From Rhododendron vialii (lineage: Eukaryota > Streptophyta > Magnoliopsida > Ericales > Ericaceae): a stretch of 64,000 bases of DNA. Below are positions 37,841 through 48,425 of this stretch, in pieces; the stretch's first letter is position 1; every line of letters starts with the position of its first letter. The notes beneath the pieces are model-generated. The model was not told the origin of the DNA. It worked only from the letters and a program-made list of their open reading frames with translations, and ran no database searches. The stretch lies in NCBI RefSeq assembly GCF_030253575.1, contig NC_080557.1:43104501-43168500 (forward strand), given 5' to 3'. Position numbers and translations under genes: made by a program.

Positions 37841-37860
37841 TCTTTTATTTTTATTTTTTG
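37841..37860 (+). terminator. RNA polymerase III terminator of tRNA-Ser
   Basis: A TTTT run starts 2 nt after the discriminator base, followed by further T runs. Confidence 0.8.
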
Positions 37861-37937
37861 TGTTTTTTTCCTTTTTCCTTTTGGTAATTGTGTTTAAGTC
37901 TCTAAGCATATCCAACCCATCTTTATTTCTTCACTAA

Positions 37938-38532
37938 GAGCATCTACAGTAGAATAATCAAAAGTCGCCACATCATTTTTTAGTTATCCATTTAAGGGAT
38001 TGCTAAGGTTAGTAATATAGAGATTCACAATGGTACAATCAAAATTGAATAACCAAAACTTATTATATCACCTTTTCAACTTATAAAAATCTAGAAATTG
38101 TGACAAAGAAAACAATTTTTTTAAATAGTTTTCAAACTAATAAAAATAGGTTATTAGAAAAAGAGAAAATAGTTTTTTTGAAAACTTTGATTTAAAAAAA
38201 AAAACAGTTTTCAGGAAAAAGTTTAAAAGAAAACAGTTTTTGAATAAAAAAAAGTTTAAAAAACTATTTTGAAATAAATTATTTTTAAAAGTACTTTTCA
38301 TAGAAAAATAAAAATATTTTTGTGTAATGATGGTGTATTTGATTGAGAAAATATAGGGACAACTAAATTTGATTGTTTGCAAACGGTTGTTAGTTTTGAT
38401 TATCCAATGGCCAAAATTTGATGAGTTGCTAAGAAGTTGCTAAGTTTGGTTATTCCAATATGACCTCTTTTTTGAGCAAATGTTGCTAACCTTAGCAACC
38501 TTTTGGTTTTAATTATATTACTGTGGATGCTC
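37938..38532. mobile_element. MITE with GAGCATC ends
   Basis: The ends GAGCATCTACAGTA and TACTGTGGATGCTC are inverted, flanked by TAA (37935-37937, 38533-38535). The interior is A/T-rich and foldback-like, with AAAACTATTT/AAACAGTTTT motifs. Confidence 0.7.
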
Positions 38533-38535
38533 TAA

Positions 38536-38860
38536 GCATCTCCAACTCATCTCTATTTTTTCAAAATAGAAAATGGATGTGACGTATTCAAAAGAGATTT
38601 TGTAATTTATGCTCTATTTTCTTCACTTTTTGAGAAAAATTTGGTGAGACAAATCGTCCTTTTTAGAGATTTGGCCCCAAAAATAAAAGCGTGGTCCCCA
38701 TATTTGGAGACCCAAAAGTAAATTTGGAGACAAAACTTCTAAAAAAACAATGGGTCTCTCCAAAATTCTCCCGAAAAGATGGGATAAATTACAAAATATT
38801 CCTTCAATATGTCACATTTATTATCTGTTTTGAAGAAATAGAGATGGGTTAGAGATGCTC
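38536..38860. mobile_element. Second GCATCTCCAAC-type MITE
   Basis: GCATCTCCAACTCATCTCTA at the left is mirrored by AGAGATGGGTTAGAGATGC at the right. It abuts the previous MITE. A solo copy of the same end (37906-37937) lies on the other side of that MITE, so the two insertions are nested or side by side. Confidence 0.6.
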
Positions 38861-40679
38861 TCAGTTCGCTTTTCAATTTATACCGATAAGATTTGCGTTT
38901 GGGGGTGGTCAAAGAGTTTAAGAAAATGAAAGAATACAAAAAAAAAAGTTTCGAAAATTGAAAGGACCAAAAACAAAGTCAAGGTAACCTCGGGATTATT
39001 TCTTACACATTAGTTTATCACTAATTGTTCTCGGATATGAACCGAATTCGAATATGAAGATGTTATCTAGTGCATACTAAATCTCAGGGTGTAAGTGAGT
39101 TGGACTGAATTGATGTGAGATTAGTTTAAGTCCATAAAAAAAGGCCTTAAACTTTAGAGCTGGTAAACAATTTTAGTTTCTAGCTCAACTTTAGTGACTT
39201 CTTTTTCCATGAAGTCCTAAAGTTCTTCCTCGCCCATGGAGTCTAGTTTGAGGTCGAATTGAAAATGCATTTAAGTTCAACTTCTTCAAGTAATTTGTTT
39301 TATTTGATAAAAGTCAAGAAAAAAAAAGATAAGAAGAAGATACGTTAGTACCATATATTAATCAACAATGCTACTCACACAGCAATTCAAACTGTGTGGA
39401 GCCCATATGTATGTGAGAGATTGTATTTGGTGTTGTGTGAATATCACAGTTGTCAACTTTATAAAGAATTTGTCTCGTATCCTTTATCTTTTTGTAACTA
39501 TTTGGAAAGTTATGGAATTAGCATATATAGCATCGCTTTGGAGGATTATAAGATGTTGTAACACGAGCAGAATATTGAAAATCTGTATCTTTATGAAATG
39601 GTAAGACATTCTTGGACACATGCAAGTCCAAAATCACAACGTTTGGTTTGAACAGTCTTTAAGTTAATATTTTTTGCATTTTGTTAATTTACTAGTGCAT
39701 GTCAGGCATTGTTCGAACGATCAACGCATATAAATAAATTCTAGACTCGTGCGCAATATATTAACCCCTGCCCAACGAATCCAATAATTATGCAGAAAAC
39801 AATAACTCAAGCATATTCCTTGATTTGTTTAATTTTAACAAATAATTTTTCGATCCATAGTTGCATGTGCCTGAAGGCACAACACAATACGTTCACAACA
39901 AATGAGCCCGTGCCTAAAAGCACTTATTAAAAAATATTAATCTAATAAAAGTTTCTTGCACTATCAACAATGAAATTGCATACTCTCAATCAAAAATATT
40001 ACTTAAGGAATCAAAACTGTTTCGAAGCTGCTATTCAAATTACAAACATTCACTAAGTCAATCAAAAGAGTTATAAATATGACTAAAGAATATTGAATTT
40101 AGTACAAAGTGAGGGTCTACCCACCAAAATTCAAAGCCACCATAGTTGATGTAGCACTTAATAGCTACCAACAAAAAAGATAGAATGATAGCCAACAGTA
40201 TAAAAAGAATCGAAGAAGATAGAATGAGAATCATTCGAAAGAGGATAACCAACAATATGACCTCCACCACCACCTTCCATCTTTGGATACCTGCATATAG
40301 ATGTCCCTTAAGTAACTTTTTAAGAAAAAATCCCAATCGCGTGGGTTCGATTGGGGTTAGAGGTGGACATATAGGGCATTACAAGTAGTATCAGAGCAAC
40401 ATGTGTACACAATCATATGGGTTCAGGCCAAGGGAAAAGACCTGTAAAATATTGTGCTAACTCTAGGCTCGAGGTGCATGTGGCCACCAAGAAAAAGACT
40501 TATGAAATATCACGGCGACTCTGTTGACAGTTTACCGGGGTGTTCATAAGTATATAAGAAACCACATACACTACTACTAGTAATTTGGGTTTAAATATTT
40601 TGGGCCATATGATCATTAGGCACAAACAAGTTACTTGGCCAATATTTTGCATGGTTTCATGTGAGACTCACAAGACTTA
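38861..40679. other. Intergenic region without a recognised gene
   Basis: AT-rich DNA with short frames of no known family. Around 40330-40560 a phrase like an LTR-element leader (GTAGTATCAGAGCAAC) appears without LTRs. Confidence 0.35.
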
Positions 40680-41036
40680 GGGTGCGTTCTTTTGATCTTA
40701 ATTTAAACTTAAAATGAGAATTGTCTTTATTTAAATTTTTTCGCATTTGTTCGTTCTGCGTTAAACTTTTGTTGGTTATTAATTCATCTCGTTGAGACGA
40801 ATGAGAAAAGTAAAAAAAATTCACTTTTACCCAAGTATTTTTAAAAATAATCACTAAAAAGTGGTTATTTCTCAAAATACTTGGGTAAAAGTAAAGAAAT
40901 TTTACTTTTTCGATTCCTTTCATCGAGACGAATCAATAGCCAACAAAAATTTGGCTTAAAACTAACAAATGCAAAAAAAAATTAAATAAAAACAAATTTT
41001 ATTTTAAGTTTAAGTTAAGACCAAAATAATGCACCC
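40680..41036. mobile_element. Tourist-like foldback MITE
   Basis: The ends GGGTGCGTTCTTTTGATCTT and GGTCTTAACTTAAACTTAAA (the right end read in reverse, ending CACCC) are inverted and flanked by TTA (40677-40679, 41037-41039). The whole element folds back around about 40858. It is related to 55022-55345. Confidence 0.8.
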
Positions 41037-41212
41037 TTAATACGAACCGGTTTCCCTTACATGTGGTATCCCTCCATATGACGGTATTCCATAAGCACCA
41101 AAGAGTTTATTTTCAGTGACCCCACACATCAACTTTTCTCCACCTATCGTAGAAAAGATTGCACTCTCCACATCGATGGAACTATGGAAGGCGCATAGGA
41201 ATCAAAAGGGAT

Positions 41213-41512
41213 TTAAACTAGATTCCGAAAGCCAAAAACGGAAAAGAAATCTATAGGAGCAGGCCTTTTCTTACGTACCCTTTTTTGTCCTGGCCTTTTA
41301 CCCTTGAGCGCATGTGGGCGGCCCGGCAAAAAACCAATGTGTACAAATTCTTGAAGACGCTTTACAAGAAAGGGTTTCTGAACGACTTCTAATTCGCGAA
41401 TTTGTGAGTCCGTTTTGCGCCCTTTAATTTCTTCTATTAGATTCACATCCGCTGTTTCTGCTCTGTTGTTTTCTAAATTGCGCTGCAAGAATCTTATCTC
41501 TGCGTTCCTCAA
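41213..41512 (-). other. Unrecognised 99-codon open frame, divergent from the next gene
   Basis: The frame is open from ATG at 41512 to a stop at 41213. The N-terminal half is charged and may be helical (VNLIEEIKGRKTDSQIRELE). The C-terminal half is basic (KGKRPGQKRVRKKRP). I do not recognise it. It starts 73 bp from the start codon of the gene at 41585 on the opposite strand, so it lies in that gene's promoter. It could equally be chance. Confidence 0.25.
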
Positions 41513-41584
41513 TTGGGTATTTTTCTTGAGACTTTTTTTTTTTTGCTGGGCTGCCTTCGCAAATTAAAGAAAAACCCATAAGCA

Positions 41585-44500
41585 ATGGAAAACAAGAAGC
41601 ACTTGGGCTCTTCTTCGTCAGCTGCTGATCTTTTGGGTTCCAAGAAATCGCCGCCGCCGTCTGGCGCTGGAATTTTCGCGTCAATTTTTCCACCGCCCCC
41701 GTCGGTATGTTTTTTTTTTTGCATTGCTTGATGTTTTTTTTTGATAAGTGCACAAAATTTTATTAGGCTCAAACCAAGAAACAAATTACAGGGATAGAAT
41801 CCCCTTACAAGAAACAAAAATACAGGCAGCCATACTTAACACCTCTGAACAAGAAAACAAAATCAAAGAACACACTGAAAAAAAAACTATACAGATTGCA
41901 TGATCCTATGAGGCAGGCCCCATATCTCACAAATACTCCGATTTTGCGAGGATTGTTTTACATTCCTTCTGGAGCTAAGGAAAGCACGAATCCCATTGGC
42001 TATATCTGTTGCCACTGCAACACCTGAGTATGATCCTTCATCTTTGCACAGAAAATACGAGAGTTTCTTTCCTGCCAAAAACCATAAACAGTAGCTGCCA
42101 ATGTACACTTCAAACTAACAAATCTGAAACTATCCCAAGATACATTGCCCTGCAACCAATCAAGGACATCTCCCATATTATTAGGAATGCCAGCCACTCC
42201 ATTCTTTGACACCAAGTACTGCCAAACACGTGTAGAATATGTGTAGAATATGAACAATCAAAGAACAAGTGATGATGTGATTCCTCCTCATCTTGATGTT
42301 TGTAACGTTAGGGTTTAATGCAATGTTATTATTCATTCGTTGTTGTGTTTCTTAAACCTTTTTGGGTAGAAGTTATTGTTTCTTTTCATTAGACAATAAG
42401 AGCTCCTTTTTTGGGTCAAGTTTGATGTTCTGATAAAACAAACGCACTTATGATTAGAGTCTTCAAACTGAAACCAAGGGGTTGGATTTAGACCAGATAT
42501 ACAACAACAGCAACATAACATAACCCATCTAGTCCCCAATCATTGGGGGTATGAGCGGGGATGATTGGAGACAGACCTAACCTTTGGCAATATATACACA
42601 AAATGACTACTCTTAGAATACCACTAAAACAGTGGCTCCCCTAAACCTCCAAGAACCGAGGAGCTACAAGGACGTTTTGTTGTAAAACCATGCCCCCAAA
42701 TCAAAGCCAAATGGCATCAGAGACCCAAATCAATTTATGTGCACATTACCATGCTTCCTTCATTGATAATCCAGAGCATCGGCATGCACAATGATTTAGA
42801 CCAGATATACTGTCCAAAATCAAGAAACCGAATTTGAATCAAATCGTTCTTTCGATTCTAATTTCAAGGAGATGGTAATGGTATATTGCTTCTCTTCTAT
42901 CGATATGAAGGGTGGAAAAGATATCAAAGATGGAAATTCGGGTCACGATTTCCGTCTCTAGTATACCCCATTTGAATGGTGGTGATGTTAAAACCCTAAC
43001 CTGCTATCTCCTGGTGCAAAAAAAATGGGGAAAGGAAAATTGAAGGAGGGTTTTGCAGAATCCTGACGTGGTATCCCAAAAGATGAATAACAAAAGAAAC
43101 ACAAGATCTGCATGATTCACCACGGTTGCTGCTGTTTCGGTATGATGAAAACTAATGCAAGAACTACGTTGGAGATGCCTAATTATATTTGGCTGGGTTA
43201 CAAGTAGGTAAAATATTCCAAAATTACCCTTGGGAAGTTAGATGCTGTGAACACATGGCTTAGCGTGCATCACCATCGGGCTCCACACTATGAGATACTA
43301 TATAATACTTCACAATGCAGTCAGCAGACTCCTAATGGTTGAATTAAGTGGAGTGTGTGCTTCTTCTAAAAAGGCTTTTGTTAATATGTTGCTGTGTGTA
43401 TCTCATTCAACTGTAAGAAAATAAGAAGCGCTTCATTGTGAATTTGGGATATAGGTTGTGCGTAGGAACTACTCGTGCTCGGATCTCGTGGGATGTTTGC
43501 AAGAGCAGTCCACAAGGGATGAAGTTTGGGGCACCAGACAATTAACTGCAGGTGTGCACTTCAAGCCCTCTTTTCATCAAGCTCCCTTTGGTGGTTGTTT
43601 TAGACCATTGCTGTGGAAATATTAAGAATTTTTTAGGAGTATTCTCTGAGGTCTTATCATGTTAATTTCGTGTGTCTCTTAATCAGTTAATTGTACGAGA
43701 AAAAGTGAAAGGAGTAAGCTGAGGAATATTACCGCCTTATTTGGAAACTCACACCTTCCCCTGCATTCTTTTGTAGAGATTACAGCTGACAAAAATGAAG
43801 GCCCAAAAAGTTGCATAACCAACAAGGAAAAGAAATCCATCTTCCTTGAAAGAGTAGAAACATCTCCTCTAAGTTCATCTCTCTATTACGGTGGACAAGA
43901 AGACATGTACATCTGTTCTTCGAGCACTAAAAGCTCCGGCGCCTACCCTTTTGTGAGTCTTGATTGGAGAATGTTAGCGTGGTACTGATAGATTGCTTAA
44001 TAATGGAAATGATAGTTTTACTAAATTTGCAATGAGTGTTGCTATATGTACCGACCACGGGGAGGGAAAACGTACCGACGGCCGCCGGCGGGCCGTCTCC
44101 GGCCACCGGACGGCCGATCCGAGCCGTTCAAAAATTCTAAAAAATAAAACCGAGGGGGTCAACGCGGGAATCAAGGGCATCCGAGGTGTTTAGGGTGCTT
44201 GATCAAAGCACCCTTTTTTCGTGTATATATGTGTGTGTACATATATACACGAAAAAAGGGTGCTTTGATCAAGCACCCTAAACACCTCGGATGCCCTTGA
44301 TTCCCGCGTTGACCCCCTCGGTTTTATTTTTTAGAATTTTTGAACGGCTCGGATCGTCCGTCCGGTGGCCGGAGACGGCCCGCCGGCGGCCGTCGGTACG
44401 TTTTCTCTCCCCCAATGGTCGGTACTCATAGATTTTTCGATTTGCAATTGTTTTAGACCAAGCAAGGAGTGGAAGATGATTCATATGGATCCAATTCAGA

Positions 44501-44634
44501 GAGCGCTTGTAGAGGGAATTGGTGGCAAGGTAAATTTGCAAAAGACATACAAGTGAGAAAAAATTATCGACCTACATGAAAAAGTAGCATCTCTAAGCTT
44601 GAATTCTATTGCTGCAGGGTCGCTTTATTATTGA
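41585..44634 (+). CDS. Small plant-specific protein, five exons (AT2G39855/AT3G55646-like)
   Basis: Exons 41585-41704, 43455-43551, 43777-43952, 44457-44529 and 44618-44634 join in phase to 483 nt, or 160 residues and a stop. All have GT-AG borders. The product starts MENKKHLGSSSSAADLLG, has a Ser/Pro-rich stretch with GIFASIFPPPPS, then SSSLYYGGQEDMYICSSS, and ends RGNWWQGSLYY. These conserved blocks, as I recall them, mark a small uncharacterised plant family (AT2G39855/AT3G55646, labelled TPRXL in some annotations) of unknown function. No signal peptide or membrane span is seen, and the chain looks largely disordered. Intron 1 holds an L1 and a SINE copy, and intron 3 a palindromic MITE. 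The junction-perfect frame shows the gene is intact despite these. Confidence 0.85.
41737..42291 (-). mobile_element. 5'-truncated L1 LINE copy in intron 1
   Basis: A perfect 10 bp target duplication CTTGATGTTT (41727-41736, 42292-42301) flanks the copy. A poly-T run at its left edge is the poly-A tail of a minus-strand insertion. The minus strand encodes the C-terminal zf-RVT-like tail of plant L1 reverse transcriptases (near TLAATVYGFWQERNSRIF). Only the last 555 bp of the element is present. It sits 22 bp past the intron 1 donor. Confidence 0.9.
42497..42590 (-). mobile_element. SINE copy, TS-like
   Basis: Read on the minus strand the sequence runs AAAGGTTAGGTCTGTCTCCA ... GATGGGTTATG and ends in TTG-type repeats (CAACAACAGCAACA on +), as in TS-family plant SINEs with a (TTG)n tail. 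No target duplication was checked out. Confidence 0.45.
44048..44425. mobile_element. GC-rich, nearly perfect palindromic MITE in intron 3
   Basis: Arms of about 185 bp (GTACCGACC ... GGTCGGTAC) pair around a short centre near 44235, with only about six mismatches, mostly at the outer tips. The outer arms are strongly GC-rich (CGGCCGCCGGCGGGCCG) in an AT-rich intron. The inner part reads TTTAGGGTGCTTGATCAAAG. No matching target duplication was found, so the class is open. Confidence 0.85.
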
Positions 44635-45127
44635 GACTTGACCCCGCCTAGGATGTGAATTGTGAATATATTTACCAAGGTAGAGTAATGGTACCTTTTC
44701 CATGAATCATTTCACGCATCTATCTTGTTGTTTGGAAATAGGAATCCTTCTACTTTTGCAGTATGTGAGCGGCAGGGGTTATTATGTACAACATCTTATC
44801 GTTCAAATACAGTGAGTTATGGAAAGCCTAAATGTTGATCTCAATTGGTTCAACTGGAATGATAAACGTGCCTTTTGCACATGTGCAATCCTATAAGAAC
44901 ACTCTCCTACATTGTCATAAAATATCCGTTCTTGTTAAAATTTATCTTGCTGTTGAATATGCTAATTGCTAAGTAAATAGCATTTGTGTCAATCTCCAAG
45001 TATGATGTGCGTACGTCTTTCTTTCTATTCAGTATGCTAGAAAATACCTTTTATGTCGATCTCTTTGAAGTATGATGTGCATGGTTCTATCTTCCGGTTA
45101 TATATGCTAATGTACAAGAATTTTGAT

Positions 45128-45250
45128 GGGCCGGACTATTTGCAACCACAAATTTCCTGAACGTAGCCTGTTTTCATATGCAAATGAAATGTGTACCATA
45201 GTATAAACAGGCTACGTTCAGGAAATTTGTGGTTGCAAATAGTCGGCCCC
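45128..45250. mobile_element. hAT-type MITE, 123 bp, 8 bp target duplication
   Basis: ATTTTGAT flanks both sides (45120-45127, 45251-45258). The ends GGGCCGGACTATTTGCAACC and, inverted, GGGGCCGACTATTTGCAACC extend into arms of about 48 bp, almost perfectly paired through AAATTTCCTGAACGTAGCCTG, with a loop of about 28 bp. Confidence 0.9.
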
Positions 45251-45259
45251 ATTTTGATT

Positions 45260-46304
45260 CAGTTGTTTAACCTGATGTTACTTTCTTGTATCAAATTTTG
45301 CAGGAATTCACATTTTGGCAGCGATTTAATTTGGAATCTCTTATAGCATATGCAGTATTACGCATACCTTTATTGGACAGAACCTATAAGTTCTTTTTTT
45401 CTTTTTTCTTCGTATATGGAACTCACGATGTTACAGTGGGAAATCCTTGTCAATTTTTTTCTGAGGAGGTTTCCCTATGATTTTTCATTTCTTACCAAGA
45501 TGGTCTACCCATAATACTTGTGGCCTTGATATTAGGGATTTCACGTGTAATTGACCAATATTAGTAAAGTTTTCAACTAGAAATAATGGAACGAGGAAGG
45601 TTCTTATGTTTCCCAACTTGTTTTTCTTGGCCTGTCATTTGGAATGGAAACGGATTCCAAGCATGCATGTTTGATATATTGGTTTTGTTACTGCTGAGAG
45701 CCTAAGACCATCCAAACTGTTTGGTCATGTGGGAAATGTTATTTCAGTAGTATCAGCATCACCATAACATTCTCATGATTGCATCTTATTCAGATGTTTG
45801 AATACGAGACGTTGACAGTATAACAGACATTTTTTGTTGGCTAGACTGATGGAAGTACCATTCCAGAGGTTGTGGCAGCAAAAATGGGGAGCTATCTGGT
45901 CTTCGTTTGCAGGCTAGGCGATGTGCCCGCTTGGCTATTCTATTTGAGACAACGCAAGAGCTGTAAAGAAGAGGCAAAAAATGTGGAACTGGAAAGAACT
46001 AAGAAGCAGTATTCAAGAGATTCGTAAAAATTAAGTGAAAACCCACCTCCAGATTGTCTTTGGATTGTGAATTTGTGGAGGTATTTCCAACTTTGGGAAT
46101 AAAAGAGCCGACATCCACCCTTTTGAAGATTTCTATCCTCAACCATGTGTCAACCAGAAAACAATGTATCAACTTGTTTTTAATCCTTTCTGTTCAGCCA
46201 CTGGCCCACTGGAGGGCATGGATTGCCTTTAATCCATGTTCTCATCAAAGCTTAATTTCGCAGACAAAATTTCATGCCACCAATACTCTGAGAATCTGAC
46301 TATT
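45260..46304. other. Spacer between two genes
   Basis: This is the 3' flank of the minus-strand glycosyltransferase and DNA beyond the five-exon gene. The open frame 45286-45480 follows a TTTTGCAG acceptor-like site but matches nothing I know. Confidence 0.35.
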
Positions 46305-47771
46305 TTAACCAAATGAAGGCTTGTATGTGCAATACTCATTACCACTTTCCCTACTATCTGAAATGCAAAGGAACAACCTTTCATATGCATCTGCCATTTT
46401 AGTGGCAGTGAACAACTTCAACCCTCTTTCCCTACCCACCTGACCTTTCTTCTCCAGAATCCCTCTCCCATCATTCCAAACCCGATAAAGCGCCTGTTTC
46501 AGTGAATCTACGGTAGGCGAAAACGTGTAACCCATTTCGGGGCTGACAATTATGGACCCCGTAATGCTGGCAAGTCGCGTTGCAATCACCGGAGTGCCAC
46601 AAAGTATTGCTTCTAACAGTGTATGATCCAACCCTTGAGCCCTTAGAGTTGGGTTCACAAAAATGTCTATTGCATTGTAGAATCTTGAAAGTTGAGCTTG
46701 ATCAAGTGGCCCCAAAACCAGTAGATTGGGACCTAAATCTTTGTATCTAGCACCCCATGGACCATCCCCAGCAACTAGGACAATAACACTTTCCTGAAAT
46801 CTTGAATTTTCTGCAATCATTTGCTTTAGAGCTTCAAATATTAGTGGGTGTCCTTTGTCTTTAACTAACCTACCAGCCATTCCCAACACCAATGCCTTTG
46901 ATTCTGGAATCCCAAATTTGAACTTGAAATCCTTACCTTCTGAAAAATCTGGCTTGAAAATCTCCTCATCAACGCCATTGAGAATTATATGAACGCGCTC
47001 TTCTGGGATCATGTAAATCCTTTTCAGGACATCACCAACGTGATCACTTGTTGCGACATGATGAGCATAATTTTGGAAAAACTTTACCTCTTCAACAACC
47101 CTTGTAGTTCTTTCGGTCAATTCATAAGCACGATGCTCATCAGGTGCTCGAACGATTTCCTGAATGATGTCTGTATGTATCGCTTCATACGCGATTCCAT
47201 GCCAGCTGACAGCCAAGTTAGTGAGGTTCCGCGCTCTGGTATACAAGAGTCCTACACTCTCAGTGTGGATCATATCAAAAGGTTTCCCAGTAGAGTTTTG
47301 GGCTTGGAATTGCTTCCAAACTAGGCTTTGGTCCAATAAACCGGCGGATGTTGGTTTCGAGAGGTGGAAGTACAAGTTGCTCATTGGGTAAGTGGGAAAC
47401 GATTTGTTTTGGGCAGAAGTGGTGAAGATGTGGAGCTCATGGCCGCGTTTGGCTAGCGCGAGGTGGAGCGTTTGGGCATGGCGCTCGAGCCCACCTGCCC
47501 GAGATTCGTGGGGCCATTTCTTGACAAAGAGTGCGATTTTCAGGATTTTGGAAGTTGTGTTTGAGGGGAAGGAAAGATGATTCCATGCTGAAGGAAAGGA
47601 AAGAAGGTTAATGGGTTGGTTTTGGTTCTGCTCTACTGTTTGGACATGGAAGTAGAAGGGGATAGAACAGTGAGACCAGTACAAGAGTGAAATGGATGAG
47701 AAGGCAGACAGAGCAACAAGGATGTAACAGGAACAGCGGAAACCGAAGACGGTGGATTGATCCTTTGCCAT
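46305..47771 (-). CDS. Family 4 glycosyltransferase (GT4), membrane-anchored
   Basis: This is a single-exon gene of 488 residues. The N-terminus (about 14-33, a hydrophobic run after a short basic stretch) looks like a type II signal anchor, suggesting an endomembrane lumen enzyme. The GT-B fold halves are visible: ALFVKKWPHESRAGGLERHA near 80-100 is the N-domain glycine-rich loop. C-domain signatures are AGRLVKDKGH, VAGDGPWG, and FVNPTLRAQGLDHTLLEAIL, which carries the GT4 EX7E-like acidic motif with the first Glu replaced (GLDHTLLE). Donor and acceptor are not predictable from sequence. The family is usually listed in plants as UDP-glycosyltransferase superfamily protein. ATG at 47771 is the first Met before the anchor; the stop is at 46307-46305. 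The frame is intact. Confidence 0.88.
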   Translation of the reverse strand: MAKDQSTVFGFRCSCYILVALSAFSSISLLYWSHCSIPFYFHVQTVEQNQNQPINLLSFPSAWNHLSFPSNTTSKILKIALFVKKWPHESRAGGLERHAQTLHLALAKRGHELHIFTTSAQNKSFPTYPMSNLYFHLSKPTSAGLLDQSLVWKQFQAQNSTGKPFDMIHTESVGLLYTRARNLTNLAVSWHGIAYEAIHTDIIQEIVRAPDEHRAYELTERTTRVVEEVKFFQNYAHHVATSDHVGDVLKRIYMIPEERVHIILNGVDEEIFKPDFSEGKDFKFKFGIPESKALVLGMAGRLVKDKGHPLIFEALKQMIAENSRFQESVIVLVAGDGPWGARYKDLGPNLLVLGPLDQAQLSRFYNAIDIFVNPTLRAQGLDHTLLEAILCGTPVIATRLASITGSIIVSPEMGYTFSPTVDSLKQALYRVWNDGRGILEKKGQVGRERGLKLFTATKMADAYERLFLCISDSRESGNEYCTYKPSFG

Positions 47772-48344
47772 GAAAGAGCTGAAATCAATGGAATTGAAAT
47801 GACAGGTATCTCAGCAACCAAACAGGGCTTTCAGAACTTCTTGTGAATTGAACAAGAAGCAAAACTCTTTCAAGTTTCAACAGAGAAAGGGCATGAATCT
47901 ACTGTTTTCTTCCTTTGTTTTGGATCTGATAACAGTTGCACGTGGGTATTGAACTGTTTTTTACTCTACTAGATAGTACAACTTGACAATTACAAGTGGG
48001 GATTGCTTACAAAAAATTAGTAAAATTTGTTTGAAAAAGGGAAAGTTGTTTTGACTTTGGGATTCAATGTAGCCTTCCTAGAGTCTAACCTGCCCTTATT
48101 ATAATGCAAGAAGACACAAGTTTCAGGATACCGTCGCTGCCAATGCAAAAACAAATACACTAAGCAAAGAAAAGAGGGTAAACAAAACCCATGATGTGTC
48201 CAACCAAACTACTAGTACTAGTTTCATCAATAGTGATCAGAGTTTGTGAGGTCTAAGCTAATTCAAAGCATGAATGCTCAAAGCTTCTGCAAGACAAAAA
48301 AGTTACCAAACAAAGAAACTCAATTTCTATTATTAATAGGGCAC

Positions 48345-48425
48345 CCGCTGGTCGACGGTGGAATTGGTTTTTGAGGATTAGTCAAGGTGAAGGTAAGCTG
48401 GCTTCGGCACCCTGAGTTGACAGAA
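48345..48425 (+). mobile_element. 3' fragment of an Au-like SINE
   Basis: TTTTGAGGATTAGTCAAGGTGAAGGTAAGCTGG follows the 3' body of the SINE at 33290-33480 and of Au-type SINEs. The promoter half is weak or absent. Confidence 0.55.

Noticed and set aside
40058-40336. Minus-strand frame with a long hydrophobic run, receptor-like in look
   Set aside because: No extracellular or kinase part nearby and no splice continuation; the hydrophobicity follows from AT-rich sequence.
40330-40560. Phrase resembling an LTR-element primer site (GTAGTATCAGAGCAAC)
   Set aside because: No LTR pair, polypurine tract or gag/pol trace was found around it.
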